From assembly GCA_034620365.1 (NCBI GenBank), contig JAQGEQ010000270.1:992001-1056000 (forward strand): 64,000 nucleotides of DNA, read 5' to 3'. The notes beneath the pieces were generated by a model that saw only the letters and a list, made by a program, of their open reading frames with translations, was not told the origin of the DNA and made no database searches. Below are positions 35,312 to 47,278 of the stretch, one piece after another. This stretch comes from Pegea sp. RAD2-039 (lineage: Eukaryota; Chordata; Thaliacea; Salpida; Salpidae). The first letter of the stretch is position 1, and every line of letters begins with the position of its first letter. The position numbers and the translations under genes are program-made.

Positions 35312-35920
35312 TTAAACTGTGTAGACCCAAACACTGTCAATACCTTCACCGATAACCTTACAAGGTAATAAATTAGGCATATGAAACCTACATGCAATAA
35401 TTTGAGAGCCTGGTTTCATTTCTGCTTTTAGTTTCACTTCTAAATCAGGCATCATTTCTTCAACACCAAAAACTACAACACGATCAAATATAGAATAGTT
35501 AACTTTCCATAAATCTGTTTTCTTGAAAACACAACGATTTACAGAAATGTTACTTCGAACTGTCTGATATCTACTGTACCATACTAGCCAAGGATTTAAT
35601 TCAAGACCCACAACTTGGTGACCTTGCTTGGCTATTGCAATGGCCACTCGACCATCACCACTTCCAACCTCAGCAACCGCTAAGGGTTTTAATTTAACTT
35701 TCTTTGGAAATCCATTCAAAATATTTGTAATTTGAGTTGGAGAAGCAGGAACGTAAGGAAGACAAACTTTTCGAAAAGCTGGAAGTAGAAATGGAAATGT
35801 AATAGCCACTAAACTACCAGCAACAGAAGTGATGCATCCTAATGCAAATAGTCCATACTTATTTGTTACTTTCTTATTTTCACTGGCATTTAACTTTATA
35901 GTATCAGCAATATCAGACAT
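35312..35920 (-). CDS. ATPSCKMT: ATP synthase c-subunit lysine methyltransferase (FAM173 family)
   Basis: An intronless frame of 202 residues. An N-terminal hydrophobic segment (about residues 22-47) serves as membrane anchor and targeting region. The conserved PYVPASPTQI leads into a seven-beta-strand methyltransferase fold. SAM-binding motif I is AEVGSGDGR (83-91), and VGLELNPWLVWYSRY is the family-specific follow-on. ATPSCKMT trimethylates the ATP synthase c-ring lysine in the inner mitochondrial membrane; its paralogue ANTKMT methylates the ADP/ATP carrier. The length and motifs fit either, and a single copy here might represent the pre-duplication form. The acceptor-like tttttatattcag ends two bases before the ATG. 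Confidence 0.9.
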   Translation of the reverse strand: MSDIADTIKLNASENKKVTNKYGLFALGCITSVAGSLVAITFPFLLPAFRKVCLPYVPASPTQITNILNGFPKKVKLKPLAVAEVGSGDGRVAIAIAKQGHQVVGLELNPWLVWYSRYQTVRSNISVNRCVFKKTDLWKVNYSIFDRVVVFGVEEMMPDLEVKLKAEMKPGSQIIACRFHMPNLLPCKVIGEGIDSVWVYTV

Positions 35921-38470
35921 AGCTGAATATAAAAATAGAAATGTTATTATTAGTAAAAGTAATCAAATATTAGTTAGCTTTAAAGAAACTAATCAAGAAT
36001 ATCTTCAATATTTTATTTGAAGCACTTACAGCTTTTTGATTTATATAAGGTTAATATTTACGTTTTAGTTATATACGTTCTGGTATATTTTAAACTTTTA
36101 TTTTATCAATAACAAAGCAGTAATCATAAATACAATTAACAACGTTGAAGACAATTAACTATAATTAATATAACTAACTTTGTAGTTATAATAACTTAGT
36201 GAAAAAATATCATGAAAATGAACAAATTTAATAAATGGTCAAAATAGTGTGAAGTAAGTCAGGTAAAACATCCTTTACAATATTTAATAAGTAAAGCTTT
36301 ATAACTAATAACAAGGTAAACCAAAATAATAACAAACTAATGTATAAGGATAAATTGAATTATTTAAAACAACTAACTTAATGCTTCAGAAATAAATTTT
36401 AATCATAAATATAAGTTATCAAAACAAACAAAACTGTAATATATTTTTACAATAAGATGATAACCAAATCTATTTATAAGGTTAAAAATTATCAATTAGT
36501 TATTTAATAATAACTATATCAGTTATCCTTGAAGTTTTCTCTATTTAAATTGTTTCTAAATATAAAAACTGTATGCAAACGGTAAATCCCCTTCTACGAA
36601 ATTTTTTGTTATTTTACTGATTCTTAAATAGCAGCAAAGAGCAAGAAATGCATAATGAAATTTTATAACAATATAAAAAATACAAATAATAACAAAAATG
36701 AAGTTATAAATCTTATATAAACCCTGAGTGCTTATCAATTTTAATAGCTTCAAAAACTTGTAAATACGTAGCACCTCATTATCTAGAAGCTAGAAGCCAT
36801 ATTTTACCGATACCAGTAATTAAAAATGGAATTCATTATACTTACCATGTCAATATTAAAAAACATTTACAATAATAATAAGGCCTATTTTGGTCGAGAA
36901 CGGTCATGCTTCATGTGCTATGAGTGATGATAATAAAAATAGAGCAAAACACAGTGAAATGCAAAAGAAAAAGTTTTTATGGTTTCTTTTTGTTCTTTGA
37001 AGCTGTTTTTTTACCTTTCAGTTGTTTGAGGGGAAAAGAGTGCCAGATAGAGTTAGAGTGCTTTGAATACTCTACCATGCGGCTGTTAATCTCAGGTTCT
37101 GATACTGATTATGTTATTTCTGATCCGATATAGACAAAATTATTTATAACCTAACTGTCACAGCCATTGGTGTTGATTGGCTGTGGAACGTTAATACTTT
37201 GTCTGAGAATTTTGTTTCTTTCTTAGACTAATTTTCCTTCCAAAGTGTGTGCAGGATAATGAAAGTTGATCAATTAGCATCTGTATGTCTTTTAGATAAA
37301 TTTGCAACAATTGCTGCGTAATCGACAGAAAGCAGGTCGCGGCTGTAGATCTTTTTTACCTTGCTCTTCGCCTTTAGAGGTGATACATTGAAAAGACTTC
37401 GTCAGGTCGAGATTTCTTCAAAAAATTTTATTTTTCTATTTTTAATTAATGCATTTCAAGCTTATTTTAATTCTTGGAATAATTCTAGTCACATGAATTC
37501 GGTCATACACATAAATGCTTCTCACGTAAAGTCACATCTACTGCTTACGTCAGAAGACTTATTTTCAAAACAGAATTGTTTGAAACAAACTTTTACTTTA
37601 TTTAAGATCAAAATATTTAGAAAAACATAAATGTTGAAGTTAGTTTGGGGTTATAGTTAGTTTTAAATGATTGTATAATGAGGATTTTTAAGGTGAAAAT
37701 TATTCCGATTAGTAGTGATCCAAGAGATCTTTGTAGAATTATTTCTTTATATGTTCTCATGTAACCATTAAAGCAAATTGGTGGTTTCAATATTTCAAAT
37801 TACTAAATGTTTTATGTTTCTCATCTTTATGTTCTATTCTTATTAAAAAAAATATGTTAAAATGTAGAGTTTGTAAAATTAGGGTTAAAAATAGTTTAAT
37901 GTTTTCTATTAAAGTGACAATGTGAAAGTATTACGAAAAATTGTAGTATCAACAAAAACTAAATGGTTACATGACCTTACGCACAAGCAATTATTTGAAA
38001 GTTTTAAGTGCAGAAAAAATTAATAGTGATATGAAGTTTTGTTTTTGGGGAATTTTTATTTGTCAATAATACAAGGGAGGTGCCTTACAGTTTGTTTTGC
38101 TTTTCCTTCGGGGTTCATTTATTATAGAAGATGAGTTTACACTGATTTCTGGCAAAGTTTTTGTTTTGTTTGTTTTAGTAGTTGTTTTGATTATATAAAA
38201 TATTTTCGATATTATGAAAATAATTCGAAAAATATAAGTTTATATGTTTGTTTATTTATTTAATTCTTTTGTTTATAAATTTACTTTTGTATAAACTAAA
38301 GTGTATTTTTTTACTAGCCATAATAGATTTAATAAAACACTTATATATTTTTTTGTTTTTTACATACTTTAAATGTATCTATTTTTAGGTTAACCTCTAA
38401 ATGAACTTATAATAAAAGAACTGTTGCCTAATTGTGTCAATTTCTGTCCATGGTTTGAATTCTAATCAAG
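35921..38470. other. 2.5 kb divergent intergenic region
   Basis: Lies between minus-strand ATPSCKMT and plus-strand NDFIP, so it should contain both promoters. An acceptor-like ctatttttag at about 38390 suggests the last intron or leader junction of the NDFIP 5' UTR. The small frames at 36556-36774, 36924-37133 and 37361-37630 look like chance. Confidence 0.5.
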
Positions 38471-41400
38471 ATGGAACAAACTCAACCATCTACTGAAGTA
38501 AGTATAAACTTTGCATTTATAATATTTTAATATTTATTTATACTTGCTTTTATTTATAAGAATGTCATGAACATATTATAAAAATATATTCTTTTTATTG
38601 ACTAGTCTCTTTAGCATTTTTAAGAGCTTGCAAATTTATTTATGATAAACTTTGAACATCTATAATATATTAGGTATTTATTTTTAGAATAATGAAGAAA
38701 CTGAAGAATTGATAAAGCCACCTTCATATGAAAGAGCAACTACTACTAATGTTTCAGGTTTTTATCATTTTATGAATACAAATGAAAAACCAATTTTCAA
38801 ATTTATTTGTTTAAAATAACTAGTCAATTCAACTTAGAAAAGGTTTAAAATCTAAAAGAATCTCTTTTTGTTTTGTCAACAATATGAACAGTAATTAAAT
38901 AAATTTTGTTTCATTTAGTTTCCTTCATGATATCAATATAAAATCTAATTTAAACACGAATAATTAGTATGCTTATACATTATAATTTTTTTAGCTTATA
39001 TTGAATTTGTTGATTCTATAGATAAAACTTTAGTATTAATATATTTTAAAAACATTCTGATACAGAATTCTAATAAACTTTATTAGCTGATTGTTAAAAA
39101 CAACCTACTTTTCTTAGAATTCCAACTTATCATTTTCAAAGCTAAACAAATACTTCTTGAAACAACATTTTATTTATAATCTGAATTTTTAATTACAAAA
39201 GAAGGTAATTAGTTTTTAATAACTTATTTTGACAGTTTTTATTAAATTTTTTTCTAAATGTATCTTTCCATTTAATTATTTTTTCATAATATTGGTAAAA
39301 ACATTATTTTTACGTAACAAGTTGATTTTTAAAAGTCATTAATTCTGTAGTACATAGTAAAGCAGTTACAATACCTGCCTACCTAGCGGGGGTTCCGGGG
39401 TTCGATCCTAGGTGATCACATATTAGTGACAAGGAAAAGTCCATATAAAAAAACCCAGGTAGAAGGGACCTGTGAGTCTGATAAACTGGCAACACTTCTA
39501 GGAGATGCTAAACTATGAATTCAGAGCTGGATTTGGAGCCCTGAAGACACTTTGTCAGTGTACCCAATGTCCTTATGGCAGCTCCTGTGACGCCAGATCC
39601 TTCTGCATGGGCAACAACTGGATATCCATATATATGGCAGATATATGCAAAGATATACACATGGCCGTTCGCGGCTGATACTTTCTTCTTTTTTTCTAAT
39701 TCTGTAGTAATTATGAAAATGTGATTTAGAGATAGAATTAATCATCATTACAATCTTCTCAATTTTTTTAGTGGTAGGCATAGCTCCTCCCTATGCTGAG
39801 TCTTCTGATCTTCCTAGTTATGATCTGAGTCAAAAGCTCAGAGCTCAAGAAATTCGTGAAGAGATGATTAAGATTTATTTTGACGCAGATGACGGGGTAT
39901 TTTTTGTTAACTTTGGCTTTGGTTAATTTATATTTTTGTCATTAATTATTTTGAACTGAAAAGTATTTGATCTTGACTAGTTTATGGCTTTAATAAACCT
40001 GATGTATCATATGAGATATAAGCAGAAGTTTTGATTTTTAATAAATTCGTCATTTGAAACTACTTTCACAGGATTTATCACTTGAACCACCAGGAAGCAT
40101 CGCAGAAATTGATTGTATGTTTTGGTCGTCCTTTTGGTTGTCTTTACTCTTTAACTGGATTGGATTTTTCATTGGATATTGTATCATTAATACTGTTGCT
40201 AGTAAAAGTGGAGCTCTTGCAGGCTTGGGTCTTTCCTTGTTAAACTTTCTTTTATACTTAAGAGTAAGTTAAGTTCTTATCATTTTAAGTTGCAGCTGAA
40301 ATTATTATAAAATCTGTTTTTGTGAATATATTTCAGATTACATTTCTTTTAAAACTATTAGAAATATCAAGATTAACTTTAAATCGTTGTTATTTTTATT
40401 GAAGAGTTTTTTTTTTAAGAATAATTTTTGTTATTAAAATATTGAAAAACAACAAGAATATAATTTAGTTGTTGAAATCAAAACACAGATTGAAATATAA
40501 AGTTCCATTTCATGTATTTTTGACATGAATTTTTAATTTTATGTCAAGATATAAAATTGCATAGGCTGAAAATTATGTAATAAAACATGTTTAATCTCTC
40601 ACAGCATTTTTCAAATATATTTTCTGTAAACCATTTTTTTAGATGTTTGTAAAAGTTACAAGTAGTATTGCTAAATTTTGTATTTCGTCTTCAATTGAAT
40701 TGCAATAAACTTGTTGATAATATTCCGTTTTTTGAATAATTAAAAATAATAATCAGTTTTGTTTTTAAAGGTCCGGGTTGTTGATATCACTTCTGATCAA
40801 TCTATAAACTTTGTTGGACAACGATTGATTATTTGGTGGATTTTGTTAGCTCTTGGTAAGTTACTAAAAATTAAATTAGTTTTAATCTTACAAAAACAAA
40901 TAAACAAGTGGATATATCATACTAATTGTAAGTTGATTTGGCGGTCTTCAAACAATCTTTCAAATTTCATCACGCCTTAGCAAGTAGCTTATGAATTTTG
41001 TTTTTCATTTTATTAAAGCTTAGTAGTTACTTGTCACTATTTTCGTTTAGTGAATTCTTGAATAATTTATAGCGCTTGCTTTATCAATTGTTCTAGACTT
41101 AATGTAATTATTTTCTTCTAAACTTACTCTGATCGTCATTGAATAAAAACCAAAATGTTTTCTACTATTTTATATTTTACTAAAAGTATATCTTTTAACT
41201 TGACTAAGCTGTCAGTATGAATTATTGCCCCTTCTTTTTTTATCAAACTTTAATTGTTCACTTTATCTTATTCTTAATGGCTCTTCGAGTCATTGTTTAT
41301 AATTTGTCAAACGTTTCATTTCGTGATAACTTAGTTTACTTTTAAACTTTTGTTAATTTAAGTACTTGAGCTAGAACATAGACTTGTTCAAACAGACAAG

Positions 41401-41542
41401 TAACAAATCCTAGGTTACATCCAACGGTTTATTTTTTCTCTTTCTGACAGCTATTCTGATCTTCATCAAAGGAATATATGCAGGCACAAAAACTCGTCAG
41501 CAGTATAGAGAGCTGTCTGCTCGTAGAGTTGAAACATATTAA
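38471..41542 (+). CDS. NDFIP: NEDD4 family-interacting protein (NDFIP), six exons
   Basis: Exons 38471-38497, 38688-38757, 39772-39896, 40072-40263, 40771-40855 and 41451-41542 join in phase to 196 residues. The cytosolic N-terminus has WW-domain-binding motifs (PPSY in exon 2, LPSY and a PPY in exon 3). Three membrane spans follow: WLSLLFNWIGFFIGYCII, GALAGLGLSLLNFLLYLR and LIIWWILLALAILIFIKGIY. The pair LFNWIGFF and SGALAGLGLSLL is diagnostic of NDFIP1/2. These Golgi and endosomal adaptors recruit and activate NEDD4-family ubiquitin ligases. Two short upstream ATGs occur in the leader. Intron 2 hosts a SINE with perfect target-site duplications. AATAAA signals start at 41624. Confidence 0.93.
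39340..39709 (+). mobile_element. tRNA-derived SINE in NDFIP intron 2, with target-site duplication
   Basis: The element body (39353-39696) is flanked by a perfect 13 bp direct repeat, taattctgtagta, at 39340-39352 and 39697-39709. The head is tRNA-like, with a B-box-type ggttcgatcct at about 39400. The central part contains gcaacacttctaggagatgc and agctcctgtgacgccag, also found in modified form in the copy at 42335-42727. The 3' part ends with gccgttcgcggctgata and a T-rich tail. The intact duplication suggests a fairly recent insertion. Confidence 0.82.
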
Positions 41543-44080
41543 TACAAGAAGTCAACAAAGTAAATCAACAACTGAAGATTAGAAACTTTTCTCTTAAATT
41601 TCACTTTAAATCAATTTAATTAAAATAAATAATAAATATCTTTATCAGCCGTTGAATTTCTTTTTACTTTATAACTGTTTTTGTTTTTCAGCAACCTTTT
41701 TCTTTCAAACTTGTTGTCAGAAAGCTGAAATCTTTTTTGTTTGATGTATATTTCATAGCCTAACAAATGTATCTCTCAATGTGTTCTACTAAAATGTTCC
41801 ACTTTCTAAAACACTTAAGTTTTCACAAATTATTTCTCTCAGAGAAAACTAAATGAACATAAAAGTTTCCATTTCGTGTCTGATGAATGTTAACATTGAC
41901 ATTTCTGTCATCACAACTATTAAATTACAATTTTTTATCGATTACTTAAAACTCAATGTCGATAAGTAAAAGGCTGAAATCCATGACGTCTTTTGTATAA
42001 GTTATAGAGCTTGTTTAATTAAGTAATCAATCTCACAAGCAGTTTATCTTTTAGATATTGTGATCTAATCTGATAATTAAACTGAGTTTGCTGAATTATC
42101 TTTTGACACGAAATGTTCACAATCTAAAAGAAAAGTTAGCAATCTACAAATAATTTGGAATATTTTTAGAATCATGAGTAACAATAATAGTTTGACTTTC
42201 AAAGTTTATTATTTATTTACAAATCTGAATAAATCAATATACACTCAGTTTAATACCTACAAATAAAATTGATATTATACTCTATTATATAACCGCAATG
42301 TTTTTCAAAATTTAGATAAAAGTATAAGTTCAAAGTCCATCTGTGTGGTGTAGCGGTTACCATGCCCACCTACCAAGCGGAAGGTTTTGGGTTTGAGCCA
42401 AGGTGGACACATATTTGCAATAAGGAGTAGTTTATATAAAAAACGGATAAAAAGTCCCCGTAAGTTAGGTTAATGACAACACTTCTAGGAGAGGCAAAAT
42501 TCCGAATTGAAAGCCGGAGTTTTCCCCTCGTAGGCAGTTTGTCACTCAGTGTCGTTCTGGTAACTCCTACGACACCAGCCGGACGCAGCTGCACCAGTCT
42601 GTCTGTTCCGCTCCATAATTGAGTGAAGAGTAGAACCCTGCTACTAGGGCAACTGCTGAATCTCCATAATTTTTGCCCTGGTATGTATATGTATGGCGGT
42701 TCTCGGCTAAAGCAGGCCAAAAAAAACTTATAAATCTGAAGCAATCAAAGCATTAAATTTTCTAACTTAATGTTTAAGATAAGATATTTTCTAGAGTAGC
42801 AGATGCTATCTAAGTTTGACTAGCAATATAAAAACTTGTATCAAAACAAATTCAATTTTTATTGAATTTTTATTATTTCTTGTTCAAATCCTTTCATAAC
42901 TGATTTAAGCGTATAGCAAAGTATCATCAACAAAAACCCAAAAATCTAACTCAATGATCATAAAAAATAGTTTCAATGAAATTCAGAAACTAGTAAGTAG
43001 CATAATCCGATGTGCAGCAAGGATATTATTCAAATCTTTTTAAAATATATATATTTATAGCTAGGAGATTTCTAAGCAGTAAAGTACAAGAATGGTTTTA
43101 TTTGATACCTTCATTATTTTATGTTTCTTTTTGTCAAATATCTACTAACAAGCTCAAAAGATATGTTTGACTAAACGATAATGTTTATAGATATAGTAGA
43201 ATAATTCTCTTAAACACAAATAATGAAATCACTATGAAACCAACAAATTTACTAAGCTAAAACTTTATCTACTTTTGTTTAACTTGGCTTAATGACATAT
43301 AATGTAGAAAAGCAGTTGGTCATATAATCTTCTTAAGACTCTTGTTTTAAGAGTGCCCTGCGAATGTACTTTTCAAAGATTTTAAAAGTTTTTGGATGAA
43401 CTGATTGGGTCATTTTCTTTAATTTGTGAGATTTTGTTATAAAATCAAGTTAATTACGTTAATTTGTGCTTATCTTTAAAGATTTTTATCTTCAACGATA
43501 TTTTTGATATCCTTATATATTTCTAATACTTGATCTAGTTTTACTAAAAAAGTTTACTAATATTTTCTATTTTTACATTTAATTTTATAGCCATAATTGT
43601 CTTACTGCTGGCGGCCAAATTGAAACATCCTTCTAGTAACTATTGATGGAAGTGTTGATTACTTTTAATGGTTAAAACATTGTGAGTTGCAAAAAAATTT
43701 AACAATAAATCAATAATTTCGTAAAAAATATAAATGAATTATGTTGATGGTTAATTTATGAAAATTTATTTTGCAAAACCTTTCATTATGAACTTATATT
43801 AAACTTTTTTTGATTTTTCTTTTTTTTATGGTTTTTCAACTATTTATTGAATAAAGGAGTTTAAATAAATTGAAAAATTTTTTTACTTCACTTCTAAACT
43901 TAATAAAGATTATTTTTAAATCATGTAAAATAAATATACAATCATATTATTAAAAGATTATTTTATTTTTATCACATTTAGCCTATATTTCAAATGAAGC
44001 TAAATTTCTATTTTTTAAATTAAGAATATTGTTTTCAGACTTTATATTTCATTTTTTGTGATATTTATAGATATTTAAAC
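41543..44080. other. Intergenic between NDFIP and MAD2L1
   Basis: About 2.5 kb: the NDFIP 3' UTR, a full-length SINE (42335-42727, listed separately) and AT-rich DNA. An acceptor-like atatttatag lies 11 nt before the MAD2L1 ATG. No other gene seen. Confidence 0.5.
42335..42727 (+). mobile_element. Full-length tRNA-derived SINE
   Basis: The head (about 42335-42410) folds as a tRNA. 5' gtccatc pairs with 3' ggtggac as a 7 bp acceptor stem; the A-box region is gtagcggttacc and the B-box region gggtttgagcc. The body shares acaacacttctaggaga, the aactcctacgacaccag segment and other blocks with the SINE at 39353-39696. The 3' tail is ggttctcggctaaagcagg followed by ccaaaaaaaa. A minus-strand open frame across it (42370-42744) is accidental. 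The central block may be a SINE domain shared across families; I cannot name it. Confidence 0.82.
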
Positions 44081-45507
44081 ATGACATCTACCCAGCAATC
44101 AAATTTGATAACTTTAAAAGGCTCAGCTGCAATAGTTTCTGAATTTTTTTGTAAGTTTTTTAATATTGCTCAATATTTTTAGAAAAATGTATTTTTGTAG
44201 AATTGTATAAACGATATATTAATTTTTTTAAGATTAAGCTTAATCTTATATAACTATGATATTAAGATGCTTTTAATAAAATCTTGAATTTTCATTAGCA
44301 CTTTAATTTGTTATAATTTTGACTATTTTTTTATATTACCATTTGAAATGTTTATCAGCAATTTCTGTGATCTTGATTAGCAACTTTTGTACCTTAATAA
44401 AGATTAAAACTTATAATTTCAATTTGCTGATTCATAATTAGAGGAATGTTATGAGTATTTGATCGATTTTTAGCTTGTAAATATTCATGTTAATGAATAT
44501 ATAATTATTCATATAAATCATATATTATTATTCTTAAAATAATTTAATATTAACTATATTATTTTCAAGATTATGGAATCAATACTATTCTATACCAAAG
44601 AGGTTTATATCCAGATGAAATGTTTAAACAAGAAAAGAAATATGGCTTGACAACTTTAGTTTGTACAAATAAAGATGTTTCTAACTATCTAAACAATATA
44701 GTTATTCCTCAATTGACTGGTAATTAAAATGTTTCAACTAAAATGGCTTTTTTGAACCACATCAATTACAAAAGTGTTTTTTTTTTGCAGAATGGTTGAA
44801 CAAAGGAGTTGTCCGTAGAGTGGCGGTTGTGATCAAAGAAATTGATACAAATGAGACGATGGAACGATGGCAGTTCAATATCAGCTGTGATTCAAGTGCA
44901 GATGATCAACCACAGTAAATATAGTAGCTATATATGTTGTAGCAATTGATTTAATCACGTGATCATTATGTTTGTAGCCACAAAGACATAAAAGTTATCA
45001 ACTCTGAGATCAGAAATGTAATTCGCCAGATAACAGCGACGATGACTTTTCTTCCTGTACTAGAAGCTCCATGTAAGTGTGATAGTTTGTTTTTAAAACT
45101 TCATGAAAATGTTTTCTTTTATTGATTTGTAAACCATCAAAGCTGGTTCAATGTATAGCACCCTTGAATTATAAAACTTCTCGACCAACAAAACCAAGAA
45201 AATGAACAAATCTTGCGCTTGGTGGTCGAGGGTGCTGAGGACTTACCTGATTATATCAGACGCAGCAAGTGCCTCTAAAAAAATAAACGTTTATAAACCC
45301 AAATTAGATTGCATTACTATTAATAATCTTTTAATTTCAGGTAGCTTTGATCTTCTATTTTACACCGATAAGGATCTCGAAGCTCCTAAAAATTGGGACA
45401 ATTCAGCTCCTTGTTTGATAACAAACGGTGAACAAGTTCAACTACGCTCATTTTCTACTTCAGTTCATCAAGTTGATGGTGCTGTTTCATATAAGTTCTC
45501 TTTCTAA
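44081..45507 (+). CDS. MAD2L1: MAD2 spindle checkpoint protein, five exons
   Basis: Exons 44081-44150, 44570-44719, 44791-44914, 44978-45072 and 45341-45507 join in phase to 201 residues (human 205). The whole protein is a HORMA domain: ITLKGSAAIVSEFFYYGINT, ILYQRGLYPDEMF, YGLTTLVCTN, ERWQFNISCD, the IRNVIRQITATMTFLP helix and SFDLLFYTDKDL all match MAD2L1 rather than MAD2L2. MAD2 switches between open and closed forms, binds MAD1 and CDC20, and inhibits the anaphase-promoting complex until kinetochores attach. The C-terminal safety-belt segment ends a few residues early (VSYKFSF). Intron 4 carries a copy of the small dispersed repeat. Confidence 0.96.
45157..45240 (+). repeat. Dispersed fold-back repeat, copy 2, in MAD2L1 intron 4
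   Basis: Bounded by agcaccctt on the left and its near-complement gagggtgct on the right, with an inner pair ctcgaccaac / ttggtggtcgag, so a single strand could form a hairpin. Resembles 19835-19920 and, in inverted orientation, 60560-60635. Confidence 0.45.
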
Positions 45508-46297
45508 TCTTTTGTATTTTTCAACTATTATCAAGTCTTGTGCTGGAAATTGAGTTGATTTGATATTAGCATCAAGTAAACCAAACTAATTTTAAGGTTA
45601 AATTAATCAAAAAGTGCTTTTTTTGTGTCTGTCTTGTTTATACAGTAAGCTCTGTTAGCTTCAAGGACACATTCTAATTTCAATCAATTTAGCACTAAAT
45701 AACTATTTTTCTTAATCTATAATAATGGTCATACCGAAATCCATTAAATTTCTTAGTTTATTCTCTGTTAAGGACATAAAAATTCATCTTAAAGTAACAT
45801 ATGTTCAATTGTCACAATTTTAAACATTGCAATTATAGAGCTAATAAAGAGCACTTTTGAATTTTCTATGCATTTGTGATACAGCTTGAAACATTAGACT
45901 AAAATGCTTTAAGATCTACTTTTATAAACAAATGTCAATAAGAAAAAGAAAGTGCGATGCATTAACTACTTCGTGTTTGTTTACGTAAAAGTTAGATTAA
46001 GATAATTATTTTGATACAGAAGATATCATCTAAATGAACCAATAAAGTTGAGAAAATAAAGACTATTCTTTGATCTTATATTACCAGACAACATGTTTAG
46101 ATAAGAACCAATAATACTTTTTATTGTTTTAAGATTCTTAGTTTATTACATCTAAACATATAACTAAAATCAGTCTTGATACAATGCTCATAATATGCTT
46201 CTAAAAATAAATAATCACGTGTAGACGAAAACAAATAAAAGAAAGTTAATGGTAAAGCGTTAGAATGTTGGCATCAAATAAAAACAAGTCAAAGCTC
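45508..46297. other. Convergent spacer between MAD2L1 and POLDIP2
   Basis: 790 bp of AT-rich DNA between two 3' ends. No gene or repeat supported. Confidence 0.5.
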
Positions 46298-47278
46298 TTA
46301 TGTAGTTTCCAAGGCAAAGGCAGGGATCCTTGCATCAAATTGCTCCCCACTTTCTTTTTCCAACCGAAATGTTCCCCACATTGTTCCACTATTTGAAGGT
46401 AACGACATGTGACTACAATAATGGAAGACTGGGGACGATTTGTTTAAAATGGGTTCTTTTCCACTTACTCCTCTTCCCCTTACAGTTTTTACTGATCCAT
46501 TGCTGATTATTCTCCAATGTCTTTCCTGTAATCTCGCAGGATCATCACCTAAATTTTCAATTCTGATGGCATACCTCCACCAATACTCTATTAAATGAGA
46601 TGAGGAGCTGTTCTTCATCCCCAAGAAGAAGGGAATAGCAGTGACTCGTATATCACCAGTTGTTTCTTTATACACTTTATCCATTCTTAAACATTTGTGA
46701 TTGATATTTTTCCATTTATTTAAACGTTCAGTTCCTTCAAATTGTTTTGATTCATCGTTTTGACTGAAGAAATGAGAAAACAAATCGTTTTTGATAGGAA
46801 CTTTTTCAGCAGAAGTATAAGGTAAGACATCTGTATGTGAAATGTAATCAACTCCAAGTACTGTTTGTATCCCTGTCATAGTTTCACCACTTTCATTTGT
46901 CTTTGCAACAGTAACAAAAAAAGCTTCTTCTCTATTAGAAGGCAAGTCTCGTGAATCAATTAAAGCTTGATAATAAGTTTCAGTAGTGTGCGAGCTTGGT
47001 TTGGTAATATCTGTTCTACTATTAGATGGATATGGACCGGGATATTTACTTTGCTCAGAGATGTTTGCACACCAGGGTTGTATGATTATACCTCTGTAAG
47101 CAAATACCTTATGAAGAAATGTTTGTCCTATGGAATAAGAATTTTCAGTGTCTACTTCAGGTAAAATAGTGCCCACATGTTCTAGATGCACATTTGTAGA
47201 TTGATACCTTGTGTATAGATTGCTTGCAGCATAAACTTGCTGAGATTTAAAATGTGCAAATATTCGATTTGTCAACAT
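46298..47278 (-). CDS. POLDIP2: POLDIP2 (PDIP38), YccV plus ApaG domains
   Basis: An intronless frame of 326 residues. The N-terminal ~40 residues are basic and Ser/Tyr-rich (MLTNRIFAHFKSQQVYAASN), consistent with mitochondrial targeting. A YccV/HspQ-like domain follows (YSIGQTFLHKVFAYRGIIIQ, then PYYQAL-type sequence). The C-terminal ApaG domain runs from about residue 200 (DIRVTAIPFFLGMK, EYWWRYAIRIENLG, RHWRIIS, VRGRGVSGKEP, MWGTFRLEKESGE). POLDIP2 was found as a partner of DNA polymerase delta and PCNA; in mitochondria it modulates the CLPXP protease. Those roles come from the family. The acceptor-like tgtattgtag ends two bases before the ATG. Confidence 0.94.
   Translation of the reverse strand: MLTNRIFAHFKSQQVYAASNLYTRYQSTNVHLEHVGTILPEVDTENSYSIGQTFLHKVFAYRGIIIQPWCANISEQSKYPGPYPSNSRTDITKPSSHTTETYYQALIDSRDLPSNREEAFFVTVAKTNESGETMTGIQTVLGVDYISHTDVLPYTSAEKVPIKNDLFSHFFSQNDESKQFEGTERLNKWKNINHKCLRMDKVYKETTGDIRVTAIPFFLGMKNSSSSHLIEYWWRYAIRIENLGDDPARLQERHWRIISNGSVKTVRGRGVSGKEPILNKSSPVFHYCSHMSLPSNSGTMWGTFRLEKESGEQFDARIPAFALETT

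Noticed and set aside
42335-42410. Stand-alone tRNA gene
   Set aside because: The cloverleaf is followed by a SINE body and tail shared with another copy, and the arms are degenerate.
42370-42744. 124-residue minus-strand protein frame
   Set aside because: It lies entirely within a SINE and has no protein-like features.
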